Below are positions 27,333 through 36,626 of a stretch of DNA of 64,000 bases, piece by piece. The stretch spans positions 62,001 through 126,000 of the forward strand of contig NC_019973.1 in assembly GCF_000230995.2 (NCBI RefSeq), written 5' to 3'. This stretch comes from Mesorhizobium australicum WSM2073. GTDB lineage: Bacteria; Pseudomonadota; Alphaproteobacteria; Rhizobiales; Rhizobiaceae. How positions within the stretch are numbered: position 1 is the stretch's first letter; every line of letters begins with the position of its first letter. The position numbers and the translations under genes were made by a program. Under the pieces are notes generated by a model that saw only the letters and a program-made list of their open reading frames with translations, ran no database searches and had not been told where the DNA came from.

Positions 27333-28571
27333 ATGAGCCTGCTGTGCGAAACCCCTCACCCTTCCCGCCGCGCCGTGCTGACGACCGGCGGCGCGCTGTT
27401 TGCCTGGTCCTATCTGCCGCGCTTCGCCCGTGCCGCCGACAACCGCGACCCGCGCCTGATCGTCATCGTGCTGCGCGGTGCGCTGGACGGCCTGTCGACC
27501 GTCGGTCCGGTCGGCGATCCCGACTATGCCGGCCTGCATGGCGACATCGCCCTGTCGCTCACCGGCCCGCACGCGGCACTGCCGCTCGATGCTTTCTTCG
27601 CGGTCAATCCGGCGATGCCGGTGTTTGCGCGGCTGTTCAAGAACAAGCAGGCGGCTGTCGTGCACGCCGCCGCGACCGGCTATCGCGAGCGCTCGCATTT
27701 CGATGGCCAGGATGTGCTGGAAAGCGGCTTTGCCGGTCCCGGCCATGTCGCCACCGGCTGGCTCAATCGGGCGCTGGAGAACCTGCCGGCGGGCGACCGC
27801 GTGGCGACGCTCGGCGGCCTGGCCGTCGGACCGTCGACGCCGCTGGTGATCCGTGGCGCGGCTCCCGTGCTCGGCTGGGCGCCGCAATCGCTGCCGGCGC
27901 CGGCCGGCGACCTCGCGGCGCGCGTTCTCGATCTCTACCAGCATCGCGATCCGGTTCTGGCCGTCGCGCTGCAAAAAGGTCTCGACGCCGATCGCATGGC
28001 GCTTGACGACCAGATGGGCGCCAAGACGATGAAGCCGAAAGGCGGCCTCGACAGCGCCGCCGGCATGCGGCAGGCCGCGCAAGGCGCCGCCAGGCTGATC
28101 GCCGCCGATGACGGGCCGCGTGTCGCGGCACTCGCCTTCGATGGCTGGGACACGCATGTCAACGAAGGCGGCGCGACCGGCCGCCTCGCCAGCCTGCTCG
28201 GCGGCCTCGACGGTGCCTTCGAGGAATTCAAAAAAGGTCTCGGCGAGCGCTGGAAGGATACGGCAATCGTCACCATCACCGAATTCGGCCGCACCGCGCG
28301 GGTCAACGGCACGGTCGGCACCGACCACGGCACCGGCACCGTGGTGCTGCTCGCCGGAGGCGCCATCAAGGGCGGCCGCGTCATCGCCGACTGGCCGGGG
28401 CTGAAGCCCGCGCAACTTTACCAGCAGCGCGACCTTGCGCCGACCAGCGACGTGAGGGCGGTGCTGAAAGGCCTGCTCGCCGACCAGTTCGGACTTTCGG
28501 CCTCGGTGCTCGGCGAGAAAGTGTTTCCGGACTCAGGTGCGGTGAAGCCGATGACGAACCTGATCGCCTGA
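27333..28571 (+). CDS. DUF1501 family protein with Tat signal
   Basis: The 412-residue product starts with a twin-arginine signal (SRRAVLTTGG, 11-20, cleavage near FARA) and continues with IVIVLRGALDGLSTV and, near the end, ITEFGRTARVNGTVGTDHG, the alkaline-phosphatase-like core of DUF1501. It should be exported folded, perhaps with a metal. It begins 46 bp after the DUF1800 gene and is probably in the same operon. Confidence 0.9.
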   Translation: MSLLCETPHPSRRAVLTTGGALFAWSYLPRFARAADNRDPRLIVIVLRGALDGLSTVGPVGDPDYAGLHGDIALSLTGPHAALPLDAFFAVNPAMPVFARLFKNKQAAVVHAAATGYRERSHFDGQDVLESGFAGPGHVATGWLNRALENLPAGDRVATLGGLAVGPSTPLVIRGAAPVLGWAPQSLPAPAGDLAARVLDLYQHRDPVLAVALQKGLDADRMALDDQMGAKTMKPKGGLDSAAGMRQAAQGAARLIAADDGPRVAALAFDGWDTHVNEGGATGRLASLLGGLDGAFEEFKKGLGERWKDTAIVTITEFGRTARVNGTVGTDHGTGTVVLLAGGAIKGGRVIADWPGLKPAQLYQQRDLAPTSDVRAVLKGLLADQFGLSASVLGEKVFPDSGAVKPMTNLIA

Positions 28572-28624
28572 AGGCTGGCGGCGCCGCGTCTCCTACCGTG
28601 GCGCCGTCTCGCTGTCGCCGGCGA

Positions 28625-31600
28625 TCAGGCGGCCTCGACCTTGGCTGCCTGCAAGGCTTCGCCGCGTACCAGCCTGGTTACGCCGACGAAGTCGATCTTG
28701 CCCGAGCCAAGCACCGGCACATGCGCCACGACGCGCACTTCAGCCGGCACCATCAGGTCCATGGCGCCGTTTGCCTTGGCGAACGCCAGAAACTCGGCGC
28801 GCGTCGCTTTCTCGGCCTCGGTGATGAGAACGAGTTTTTCACCCTTGCGCGGGTCCGGTACGGTCGCGACCGCCGAGAGCGAACCTTTCCACAGCTCGCC
28901 CGCCAGAGCTTCCACCGCAGCCAGCGAAATCATCTCGCCGCCGATCTTGGCGAAACGCTTGGCACGGCCGCGAATGCTGACGAAACCGGCATCGTCGATG
29001 CTGACGATGTCGCCGGTGTCGTGCCATCCATCTTGCAGCGGTTCGAGCACACCCGGCTTTTCGGCCCTGAGATAGCCCGCCATGACGTTGGGGCCGCGCA
29101 CAAACAGCCGTCCACCGCCCTCGACGCCGATCACCGGTTCCAGACGATATTCCATGCCGGGCATGATTTTTCCGACCGTGCCCGATTTGTTGTACATCGG
29201 CGTGTTGATGGAGATCACCGGCGCCGTCTCGGTAACGCCGTAGCCTTCGAGAATGCGCAGGCCGAACTTCTCCATGTAGGTTTCGCGGGTCGAGGCCTTG
29301 ACCGGCTCCGCACCGGAAAAGCAATAGCGCACCGAGCGGAAATCATAGGGATGCGCTGTACGCGCATAGCCGCTGAGGAAGGTATCTGTGCCGAAGATGA
29401 TCGTCGCATTCGAGGCATAGACCAGTTCCGGCACGATGCGGTAGTGCAGCGGCGACGGGTAGAAATAGACCGGAACGCCGGACACCAAGGGCAGCACCGT
29501 GCCCGCCGTCAGGCCGAAGGAATGGAAGATCGGCAGAACGTTGAACACCTTGTCGCCCGAATGGAAATCGATGCGCGAGGCGGCTTGCGCGGCGTTGGCC
29601 AGGATGTTGCGGTGGGTGAGCACGACGCCCTTCGGCGTCCCTTCGGAGCCCGAGGTGAACAGGATCACGGCCGGGTCGGTGGCCTTGCGGGCAACCCTGG
29701 GCGTACTCTTGCGCAGCAGGCCGAGCAGCTTGTCCTTGAGGCCGATGGTCGCGCGCAAATCATCGAGCCAGACGATGTCGAGCGAGCGGCCGATCTCCTC
29801 GACGATCGCGCCAAGCTTGGCCTGCTCGACAAAGGCCCGCGAGGTCAGAATGGTGGTTACCTGCGCCGCCTTGCAAGCGGACAGGATGTTGGCGGCACCG
29901 GCGGTGAAGTTGATCATCGCGGGGACCTTGCCGGCGGAGATGACGCCGAGCAGCGCTGCACAGGCGCCATTGGCGTTGGGCAGCATGATGCCGAGCGTGT
30001 CCTGTCCGGCATAGAGCATTTCGAACTTCTCGCCGAGCACGGCGACAGCCGTGAGCAGCTTGCCGTAGCTCAGCGAACCGGCGACCGGATCCTGCACGGC
30101 AAGTTGCTTCATGCCGCGCTCGGTCGCCGTCTCGATGATCCTTCCGAGCACGGTCTTGTCGATATGCTGGGTGCGGAAGACGAGGTCGGACATCACCTGG
30201 TAGAGCGCGGCGCCGGCGGCGGCGCGCCGCTTGCGTCCCTTCAGCTCGTCGTCGACCTTGAGCCTGACCGGCGGCAGTATGGTCACCTTGACCTTCGGGA
30301 ACAGGCGGCGGCGCACGTGCTGTGCCGTCAGCCGTGAGAAGGGGCTTTTCTCCAGCCCCTCGATGCGGATCGGCACCACCATCGAGCCGGTCTTGTCGGC
30401 CACCATGGCGGCACCGTCATAGACCTTCATCAGCCCGCCCGTGACGGTGATGCGGCCCTCGGGGAAGATGACCAGCGGGTCGCCGTTCTGCACGATCTTG
30501 ATCAGCGTGCGTGTCGACATCGGCTTGGACGGATTGAGCGGCAGCGCGCGGGTCAGCTTTAAAAACGGCTTCATCCACCAGGCCTGCGCAATGGTGTAGT
30601 CGATGGCGAAGACCGGCTCCTCATTGGTCAGCGTCAGAGCCAGCGGTCCATCGAGGAAGCTGACATGGTTCAGTGCTAGGATGGGTGCCGGGCCCGCGGC
30701 CTTGAGATTGTCCAGGCCTTCGACTTCCAGCCGATGGAAGGCGCGGAAAAGAATGGAGACAAAATCGCGGAAGGCATTGGTCGGCAGGTATTTCAGCATC
30801 AGCCAGGCGGCGACGGCATTGGCCAGGGCGAGGCCGAACAGGATGCCTCCCGTCGAGACGCCGGCTGCCTGGATGATGGCGACGAGCAAGCCGCCGACGG
30901 TCATGAAGCCGGCGTTGACGATACTGACCGCGGCGACGACCCGGGCGCGGCGCGCCTCCGGCGACCAGGCCTGCACGGCGGCAAAGGTCGGCACTACAAG
31001 GAAGGCGCTGGAAATGGCCATGCCGGCGAGGTCGATCGCAACACGGATCGTGTTTGGCCCGGCGAAGAAGAGGCCAAGGGTTTCGGATCTGGGCGAAGGC
31101 TGCATGCTCCAGATGGTCCATGCGAGCTCGAGGCCGAACAGCGCCAGCAGCGCCGTGCCGACCGGTGCGGGCAAGAGCACGATGCGTCCCTGCGACATCC
31201 ACGCGGCGATTGCCGAGCCAATGGCGATCGAGATAGCGAACACCGCGAGATAGGCGGTGACCGCGATCTCGCCACCGCCGAGCTGATCCTTGACCAGCGT
31301 CGGCAGGATCGAAAGCACAATGGCGCCGATCAGCCAGAACCAGGACGTCATCAGGCCGGCGCGCCAGATCCGTGAGTCCGTGCGCAATTCGCTGACCTGG
31401 CGCCAGGTCGAGCGAAAGACATTCCTGTCGATGACGAGGTCGGGCGCCGCGGACCCGGTTGAAGGGATGTAGCAGCTGACGAACCAGCAGCCGACGGCGA
31501 GGATCATCATGATCGGCCCGAAGACCGAGACGCCGATGCCATCGGCCGAGACCACGCCCCCGGCGATGGTGCCGCCGAGGATGGCGGCGAAAGTCGCCGA

Positions 31601-32047
31601 CTCGATCCAGGCGTTGGCGCCCGGCAATTCCTTGCGTTCGAGGTGATCGGGCAGGATGCCGTATTTGATCGGCCCGAACAGCGCCGAGATGATGCCGAAC
31701 ATCAACAGCGCGGTCATCAGCACGGGGATGGAGGACAGCGCGATGCCGACGACCGCCACGGCAGCGGCGCCGATCTCGGCAAATTTCAGCCGGCGTGCGA
31801 TGAGCGCCTTGTCGAAGCGATCGGCGATCTCGCCGCCCAGCGCCGACAGGAGCAGGAATGGAGCCATGAACACGGCGCCGGCCAAAGTGACCAGCGAGGC
31901 CGCCTGATCGGCGGCAAGTGTGAAGAGGATCAGGAACACCAGCGTGTTCTTGAGGAAATTGTCGTTGAAGGCGGACAGGAACTGCGTCCAGAAAAGTGGC
32001 GCGAAGCGCCGCGAAAGCATGAGATGCGTGTTCATGGCGATTTCCAT
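28625..32047 (-). CDS. Lysophospholipid transporter / acyltransferase / acyl-ACP synthetase fusion
   Basis: The 1140-residue protein joins three activities. Residues 1-430 form an LplT-like MFS transporter (FLSAFNDNFLKNTLVFL at the start). Residues 435-625 form a PlsC-type acyltransferase with NHVSFLD (460-466) and FPEGR (528-532). Residues 640-1140 form an AMP-dependent ligase with TSGSEGTPKG (798-807). In E. coli LplT and Aas are separate: LplT flips lysophospholipids inward and Aas re-acylates them. One chain would couple both. ATG 32035 is an alternative start. The promoter region carries several palindromes. Confidence 0.92.
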   Translation of the reverse strand: MEIAMNTHLMLSRRFAPLFWTQFLSAFNDNFLKNTLVFLILFTLAADQAASLVTLAGAVFMAPFLLLSALGGEIADRFDKALIARRLKFAEIGAAAVAVVGIALSSIPVLMTALLMFGIISALFGPIKYGILPDHLERKELPGANAWIESATFAAILGGTIAGGVVSADGIGVSVFGPIMMILAVGCWFVSCYIPSTGSAAPDLVIDRNVFRSTWRQVSELRTDSRIWRAGLMTSWFWLIGAIVLSILPTLVKDQLGGGEIAVTAYLAVFAISIAIGSAIAAWMSQGRIVLLPAPVGTALLALFGLELAWTIWSMQPSPRSETLGLFFAGPNTIRVAIDLAGMAISSAFLVVPTFAAVQAWSPEARRARVVAAVSIVNAGFMTVGGLLVAIIQAAGVSTGGILFGLALANAVAAWLMLKYLPTNAFRDFVSILFRAFHRLEVEGLDNLKAAGPAPILALNHVSFLDGPLALTLTNEEPVFAIDYTIAQAWWMKPFLKLTRALPLNPSKPMSTRTLIKIVQNGDPLVIFPEGRITVTGGLMKVYDGAAMVADKTGSMVVPIRIEGLEKSPFSRLTAQHVRRRLFPKVKVTILPPVRLKVDDELKGRKRRAAAGAALYQVMSDLVFRTQHIDKTVLGRIIETATERGMKQLAVQDPVAGSLSYGKLLTAVAVLGEKFEMLYAGQDTLGIMLPNANGACAALLGVISAGKVPAMINFTAGAANILSACKAAQVTTILTSRAFVEQAKLGAIVEEIGRSLDIVWLDDLRATIGLKDKLLGLLRKSTPRVARKATDPAVILFTSGSEGTPKGVVLTHRNILANAAQAASRIDFHSGDKVFNVLPIFHSFGLTAGTVLPLVSGVPVYFYPSPLHYRIVPELVYASNATIIFGTDTFLSGYARTAHPYDFRSVRYCFSGAEPVKASTRETYMEKFGLRILEGYGVTETAPVISINTPMYNKSGTVGKIMPGMEYRLEPVIGVEGGGRLFVRGPNVMAGYLRAEKPGVLEPLQDGWHDTGDIVSIDDAGFVSIRGRAKRFAKIGGEMISLAAVEALAGELWKGSLSAVATVPDPRKGEKLVLITEAEKATRAEFLAFAKANGAMDLMVPAEVRVVAHVPVLGSGKIDFVGVTRLVRGEALQAAKVEAA

Positions 32048-32181
32048 TTGACGGAACCCTTCGACAGTGTGCCGATAGGCCCTGCGGGTTGCAGGCGCTG
32101 TTCAGTTTCAGTGATAGTCCTGAGCTGGTTAAACTTCCTTGCTGCGCTGTTGCCCATCCGCGGCTTTCGACCGCTGCGAAA

Positions 32182-32265
32182 TGAACGTCGTTCACAATCG
32201 CACTCTATCACGCCTTGAACGTCGTTCAAGGGGAAAAATGAACAGCGTTCACCAACCGGTTGGTG
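32182..32265. promoter_or_regulatory. Operator array upstream of the transporter-acyltransferase gene
   Basis: Three short palindromes of one type lie here: TGAACGTCGTTCA (32182-32194), TTGAACGTCGTTCAA (32215-32229) and TGAACAGCGTTCA (32239-32251). Directly adjoining is a different 16-bp perfect palindrome, CACCAACCGGTTGGTG (32250-32265). The form is that of TetR-type operators, but no TetR gene is near. They lie 130-220 bp before the ATG of the fusion gene, in a 334-bp gap with no gene. Confidence 0.7.
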
Positions 32266-32381
32266 GTCCGAATGTCGAAACCAGCCCTCGCAGGATCGAG
32301 GGCGCCACGGGGTGACCCTCCGAGGCTTCGAGCATACCAACGGGGCCGGTGCCCCGGTGAAGTCTGTCGGGACGTGCCGGC

Positions 32382-33959
32382 TCAGTTGCCCGTTGCCGGA
32401 CCCAAGGTCGCCACGGTCTTCAGCGCGCCGTCGAGCATGTCGCCCTTCTCGTCCTTCAGCGCCGCCTCGCGCAGGCGGCGGATCCAGTCGGCGGCGTCGT
32501 CCCTGCCCTCGAGCAGATCAAGCGCCGACAGCACGCGGTCGAATTTCGAGTGGGCGCGCACATGCGTGTCGCTGTAGCCCTTGATCAGCCGGCGGCAATT
32601 GAGGATTTCGACGGCAAGCGCGTAATCCGCCGGCACGTAACCAAGCGCGAGCGTGTACCATTGGTCAAGATGCGCGGTCTCGACCTTGTGGCGCAGCAGG
32701 CGGCGGCGCCAGCGGCGCAGGCCGCCGATGAACCACAAAGCGGCGAAGCCGGCAAAGCTGTCGGTGCGGATGCGGCGGCCCCGGTTGATGCGGCGGTCGA
32801 GGAAGGCTGCCAATTTCGGCCGGTCCTCGATGTAGCTGCCCAGCCTCGCCGGCAGCGTGCCGCAGAACTCCTCGATGCGCGGATGGAAGTACTCGGTCAC
32901 TTGCAGGACCGAACCGTCCTTGACGCCAACCTCCTTGCGCACCCGCCTGGCGCGGGTCGAGCGCGTCTTCAAATCGGCGACGCGGATCATGTCGTCATAA
33001 CACATGGCGTTGGCCAGATGCTTGGCGGCCGCGATTGACAGCGCATGGGTTGGATCCACGCTGTCAATCACGACGGCCTTGTCCAGCCGGTCGAGATATT
33101 CGCGCCCATAGGCGATGTCCTGATAGTCGACGACCTTTCTCAGGCCCCTGAGCGCCATGTCGCGCACCGCCACCGGCAGCAGGTCGATGCGAGCGGCAAG
33201 CGCCTGCCATCCCTGCAGCAGGTTTCGCGGCCCACTCACATGTCCCGCACCCAAGGCAGATTCGACAATCGCCGGCTCCGCCAGGTTCGCCGTCGGCGCC
33301 GCCGTGCCGCGCGCACGATCATACGCGGCCGCGAAAGCGGCGAGGCTGGCCTTGACGCCACGGCCGCCGGTGCCAATCGCCTGCTCGTAGCTTTCACGGG
33401 TAAACGGCAGCGCGTCGGAGCCGGCCAGCGCGCCAAGCAGGCTGGCCGAGATCATCGAGCCGTTGTCGGCGGCGATCTTTTCCATGTCGAAAGCGATGAA
33501 GCGCTTCGATGCGGCCTCGGCCGTGGCGTGGACTTTGGACGACGAAGCGCGGCCATCACCCGGTTCGATCTTTTCCGACACGGCGGCGATGCGGTGCGAG
33601 GAAGCGATCAGCGTCGTGCGGTTGGGGGTGACGAAGCCCCTGATGATGGCTCGGCCGGCTTCCATCAATTCGGCAGCGATCAGGATATCGACATCGCCCT
33701 GCGAGGGCGACAGCGCGAAGACCGGCAGGCGGCCGGTGTCGCGGGCCATTTCGATATAGTAGATGGTGGCGCCGGTGCGCTGCGCGACGCCGGCGACCGA
33801 GGTCGATTGCGCGACAAAGCCATTGCGCTCGGCGACGTCGGTGATCCAGTCGGCGAGCACGCCGCCGCCCTGGCCGCCGACGGCCAGAACGGCGAGCTTG
33901 ATCACCGGCTCATCGGCAGCACCGGACCGGGGGCGCGAGGAAGGAACAGGATCAAGCAT
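32382..33959 (-). CDS. Indolepyruvate oxidoreductase subunit beta-like protein
   Basis: The 525-residue protein has an N-terminal 2-oxoacid:ferredoxin oxidoreductase gamma/beta domain (LAVGGQGGGVLADWI; SVAGVAQRTGATIYY) and a long C-terminal part (about 210-525) like DUF6537, usually found only in large single-chain enzymes of aerobic bacteria. With the alpha subunit it should oxidise aryl pyruvates, classically indolepyruvate, to the arylacetyl-CoA plus CO2. The start overlaps the alpha stop by eight bases. Last gene of its operon. Confidence 0.87.
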   Translation of the reverse strand: MLDPVPSSRPRSGAADEPVIKLAVLAVGGQGGGVLADWITDVAERNGFVAQSTSVAGVAQRTGATIYYIEMARDTGRLPVFALSPSQGDVDILIAAELMEAGRAIIRGFVTPNRTTLIASSHRIAAVSEKIEPGDGRASSSKVHATAEAASKRFIAFDMEKIAADNGSMISASLLGALAGSDALPFTRESYEQAIGTGGRGVKASLAAFAAAYDRARGTAAPTANLAEPAIVESALGAGHVSGPRNLLQGWQALAARIDLLPVAVRDMALRGLRKVVDYQDIAYGREYLDRLDKAVVIDSVDPTHALSIAAAKHLANAMCYDDMIRVADLKTRSTRARRVRKEVGVKDGSVLQVTEYFHPRIEEFCGTLPARLGSYIEDRPKLAAFLDRRINRGRRIRTDSFAGFAALWFIGGLRRWRRRLLRHKVETAHLDQWYTLALGYVPADYALAVEILNCRRLIKGYSDTHVRAHSKFDRVLSALDLLEGRDDAADWIRRLREAALKDEKGDMLDGALKTVATLGPATGN

Positions 33960-36105
33960 CGGCGAATATCAGGCGCCGGCCTTCGCGCCGCCTCTGCAGA
34001 AAGCCGATCGTCGCGCGGCGCGCCGTCTCCAGGAAGCGGTCCCAGCGGCTTGGATTGTGCACGACGTCGGCGCGGTAGAAGGACGGGCACAGCACCGCGG
34101 CATCGGCGACCTCGCCGCAATTGCCGCAGCCGACGCAGTTCTGGTCGATCGACGCGACCGGATCGTCGCGCAACGGATCGTCGAGCGACTTGACCGACAG
34201 CGATGGGCAGCCGGAGAGCCGCATGCAAGCATGGTCGCCGGTGCAGATGTCCTCGTCGACGCCAAATTTCGGCTTGACGACACGCTCGCCGCCTTTGATC
34301 GCCTTGTCGACCAGCGGCTTTTCGCGGCGCTGGCGATTGAGCATGCATTCCGACGAAGCAACGATGACTTTTGGCCCCTTCTCGTCCGTCGTCAGCGCCT
34401 CGCGCAGCGTGTCCTGCATCTTGCCGACATCGTAGGTGCGGTCGACATGGCGCAGCCATTTTACGCCCATGCCTTTCACCGCCTCGGTGATCGGATGCTT
34501 GGTCGACTTGGTCTTGTTGCCCGCGCGCGACGACAGGATGTCCTGCCCGCCAGTGGCGGCCGAGTAAAAATTATCGACGATGACGATGACGCCATCATTC
34601 TTGTTGAACACCGCATTGCCTATCGATGAGGTCAGGCCGTTGTGCCAGAAGCCGCCGTCGCCGACGAAGGAGATCGAGCGGCGCTTGGCATCGGGCGAGT
34701 TGAACGCCGAGGCCGAGGCTGGTCCGAGTCCGTAGCCCATGGTGGTGGCGCCGAGTTCGAAGGGCGGCATGATCGAGAACAGATGGCAGCCGATGTCAGA
34801 AGCGATGTGGTGCTTGCCGAGTTCCTGCTCGACCAGCTTGGTCGCGGCGAAGATCGGCCGCTCCGGGCAGCCAATGCAGAAACCGGGCGGTCGTCCTGGA
34901 ACGACATTGATCAGGTCCGCCGTGTCGACGCCGTCGCCGACCTTGTTGGGTGCGCGCACTTCGCCCGGCAGCAGATGCGGGGCCTCGGCGCGCAGGAAGG
35001 CGCCGATACCGTCGAGCATGACCTGGCCGGTATATTCCCCAGCCATCGGCAGGTGCTCCTTGCCGACCAGCCTGGTGCCGCGCCCGGCCTTGTGCAGCAT
35101 CGCGGCAAAGGCCTGTTCGATGTAGTTGGGCTGGCCCTCCTCGACGACGAGCACCGCCTGCTTGCCTTCGCAGAAGACGAGGAATTCGTCGTCGATCAGG
35201 GGATAGACGGCGTTGAGCACATAGAGCGGCACGTCGGTCTCGCCATAGGTGTCGGCAAGGCCGAGCCGCTGCAGCGCACGAATGACTGAATTGTACATGC
35301 CGCCCTGCATGACGATGCCGACGGAGCCATGGTCCGAGCCGAAGAACTCGTTGATCTTGTTCCTGGCGATGAAATCCACCGCCGCCGGCCAGCGCTTTTG
35401 CACTTTCTCCTTTTCGTGCAGGAAGGAGGCGGGCGGCAGCACGATACGGCCGGTGTCGCGGCGCGGTGCTTCGAGCGCATCGGCGACCGTCATCGGCGGA
35501 CGCTTGTTGTCCTTGGCGATGAAATGGCCATGCACGTGGCAGCAGCGGATGCGCACCTGCAGCATGACCGGTGTGTTGGAGATTTCCGACAGTTCGAAGC
35601 CATCCTCCACCGCCTTGACGATGGACGGCAGGTTGGGACGCGGATCGAGCAGCCAGACCTGGCTCTTCATGGCGAAGGCATGGCTGCGCTCCTGCATGAT
35701 CGAGGAGCCCTCGCCATAATCCTCGCCGACGATGATCAGCGCTCCGCCGGTGACGCCGCCGGACGCGAGGTTGGCCAGCGCGTCTGAAGCCACATTGGTG
35801 CCGACGGTCGACTTGAACGTCGCCGCGCCCCGGATCGGGTAATGCACCGAAGCGGCGAGCATGGCGGTGGCGGTGGCTTCCGAGGCGCTGGCCTCGAAAT
35901 GCACGCCGAGTTCGCCCAGAATGTCCTGCGCGTCGGCCAGCACGTCCATCAGATGGCTGATCGGCGCGCCCTGGTAGCCGCCGACATAGCCGACGCCGCA
36001 CTGCAGCAGCGCCTTGGTGATGGCGAGGATGCCCTCGCCGGCGAATTCCTCGCCGGCGCCAAGCCTCAGTTTTTCGACTTCCTTGGCAAAAGACCGTTCG
36101 GCCAT
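33952..36105 (-). CDS. Indolepyruvate ferredoxin oxidoreductase subunit alpha-like protein
   Basis: The 717-residue thiamin-diphosphate enzyme subunit has the TPP-binding region with SDIGCHLFSIMPPFE and GDGGFWHNGLTS, and a C-terminal iron-sulfur part. There C657, C660, C663 and C673 form a normal 4Fe-4S motif, but the first motif reads C621-TGD-H-A-C627 with C633: the expected second Cys is Asp624. Perfect AGGAGG lies before ATG 36105. It is preceded by a MarR regulator and FAD oxidoreductase in the same operon. Related substrates such as phenylpyruvate cannot be excluded. Confidence 0.9.
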   Translation of the reverse strand: MAERSFAKEVEKLRLGAGEEFAGEGILAITKALLQCGVGYVGGYQGAPISHLMDVLADAQDILGELGVHFEASASEATATAMLAASVHYPIRGAATFKSTVGTNVASDALANLASGGVTGGALIIVGEDYGEGSSIMQERSHAFAMKSQVWLLDPRPNLPSIVKAVEDGFELSEISNTPVMLQVRIRCCHVHGHFIAKDNKRPPMTVADALEAPRRDTGRIVLPPASFLHEKEKVQKRWPAAVDFIARNKINEFFGSDHGSVGIVMQGGMYNSVIRALQRLGLADTYGETDVPLYVLNAVYPLIDDEFLVFCEGKQAVLVVEEGQPNYIEQAFAAMLHKAGRGTRLVGKEHLPMAGEYTGQVMLDGIGAFLRAEAPHLLPGEVRAPNKVGDGVDTADLINVVPGRPPGFCIGCPERPIFAATKLVEQELGKHHIASDIGCHLFSIMPPFELGATTMGYGLGPASASAFNSPDAKRRSISFVGDGGFWHNGLTSSIGNAVFNKNDGVIVIVDNFYSAATGGQDILSSRAGNKTKSTKHPITEAVKGMGVKWLRHVDRTYDVGKMQDTLREALTTDEKGPKVIVASSECMLNRQRREKPLVDKAIKGGERVVKPKFGVDEDICTGDHACMRLSGCPSLSVKSLDDPLRDDPVASIDQNCVGCGNCGEVADAAVLCPSFYRADVVHNPSRWDRFLETARRATIGFLQRRREGRRLIFADA

Positions 36106-36143
36106 GTCTGCCTCCTTCCGTTGCCGCCGACAGCTGGCGGCGC

Positions 36144-36626
36144 CTAGATGTCGTGCTTGCGAATGTTTTTGAGCATCTTCAAAAGCGTTGCGATGAGTGC
36201 TGCATATTCGGCGTCGTCGATATCGTCGAACATCGCCTCGAAGGCGTCATGCATGGCCGGCCAGGCGCGGGTGAACTCGGCGCGGCCGTCGTCGGTCAGG
36301 AACACGTGGCGGATGCGGCTGTCGGTGACGCCTTGCTCGCGCCGCACGAAGCCCTGGCCCTCCAGCGTGTCGAGCGTGCGGCTCAGGGTAGACTGCTCGA
36401 TGACCGTATAGACCGAGAGGTCATTGACGGTGACGCCATCGGTGACCGACAGCACCGCCAGCGTGCGCACCTGCGAAATGGTCAGGCCCTGCTTGCGGAA
36501 GTCGTCACGCAAGGTGGCGTTGTAGCGGCCCATGATGCGGTTCATCAGATAGGGCGCGAATTGCTGCAGGCCGATCTGGCCGAGGGTGGAAATGCGCTGG
36601 CGTTTTTCGACGACCTTCTGTTCCAT
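36144..36626 (-). CDS. MarR family transcriptional regulator (first copy)
   Basis: The 160-residue protein has a MarR winged helix: VNDLSVYTVIEQSTLSRTLD (recognition region) and the wing REQGVTDSRIRHVFLTDDG. ATG 36626 has GGGAGG upstream and overlaps the preceding stop in TGATG. It sits inside the FAD oxidoreductase-indolepyruvate oxidoreductase operon, which is typical for a regulator answering to the pathway's substrate. It is a candidate for binding the palindrome found at four sites in this region. Confidence 0.88.
   Translation of the reverse strand: MEQKVVEKRQRISTLGQIGLQQFAPYLMNRIMGRYNATLRDDFRKQGLTISQVRTLAVLSVTDGVTVNDLSVYTVIEQSTLSRTLDTLEGQGFVRREQGVTDSRIRHVFLTDDGRAEFTRAWPAMHDAFEAMFDDIDDAEYAALIATLLKMLKNIRKHDI

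Noticed and set aside
28598..30337. A 579-codon open frame on the plus strand
   Set aside because: Antisense to the AMP-ligase part of the fusion protein, which has clear catalytic motifs.
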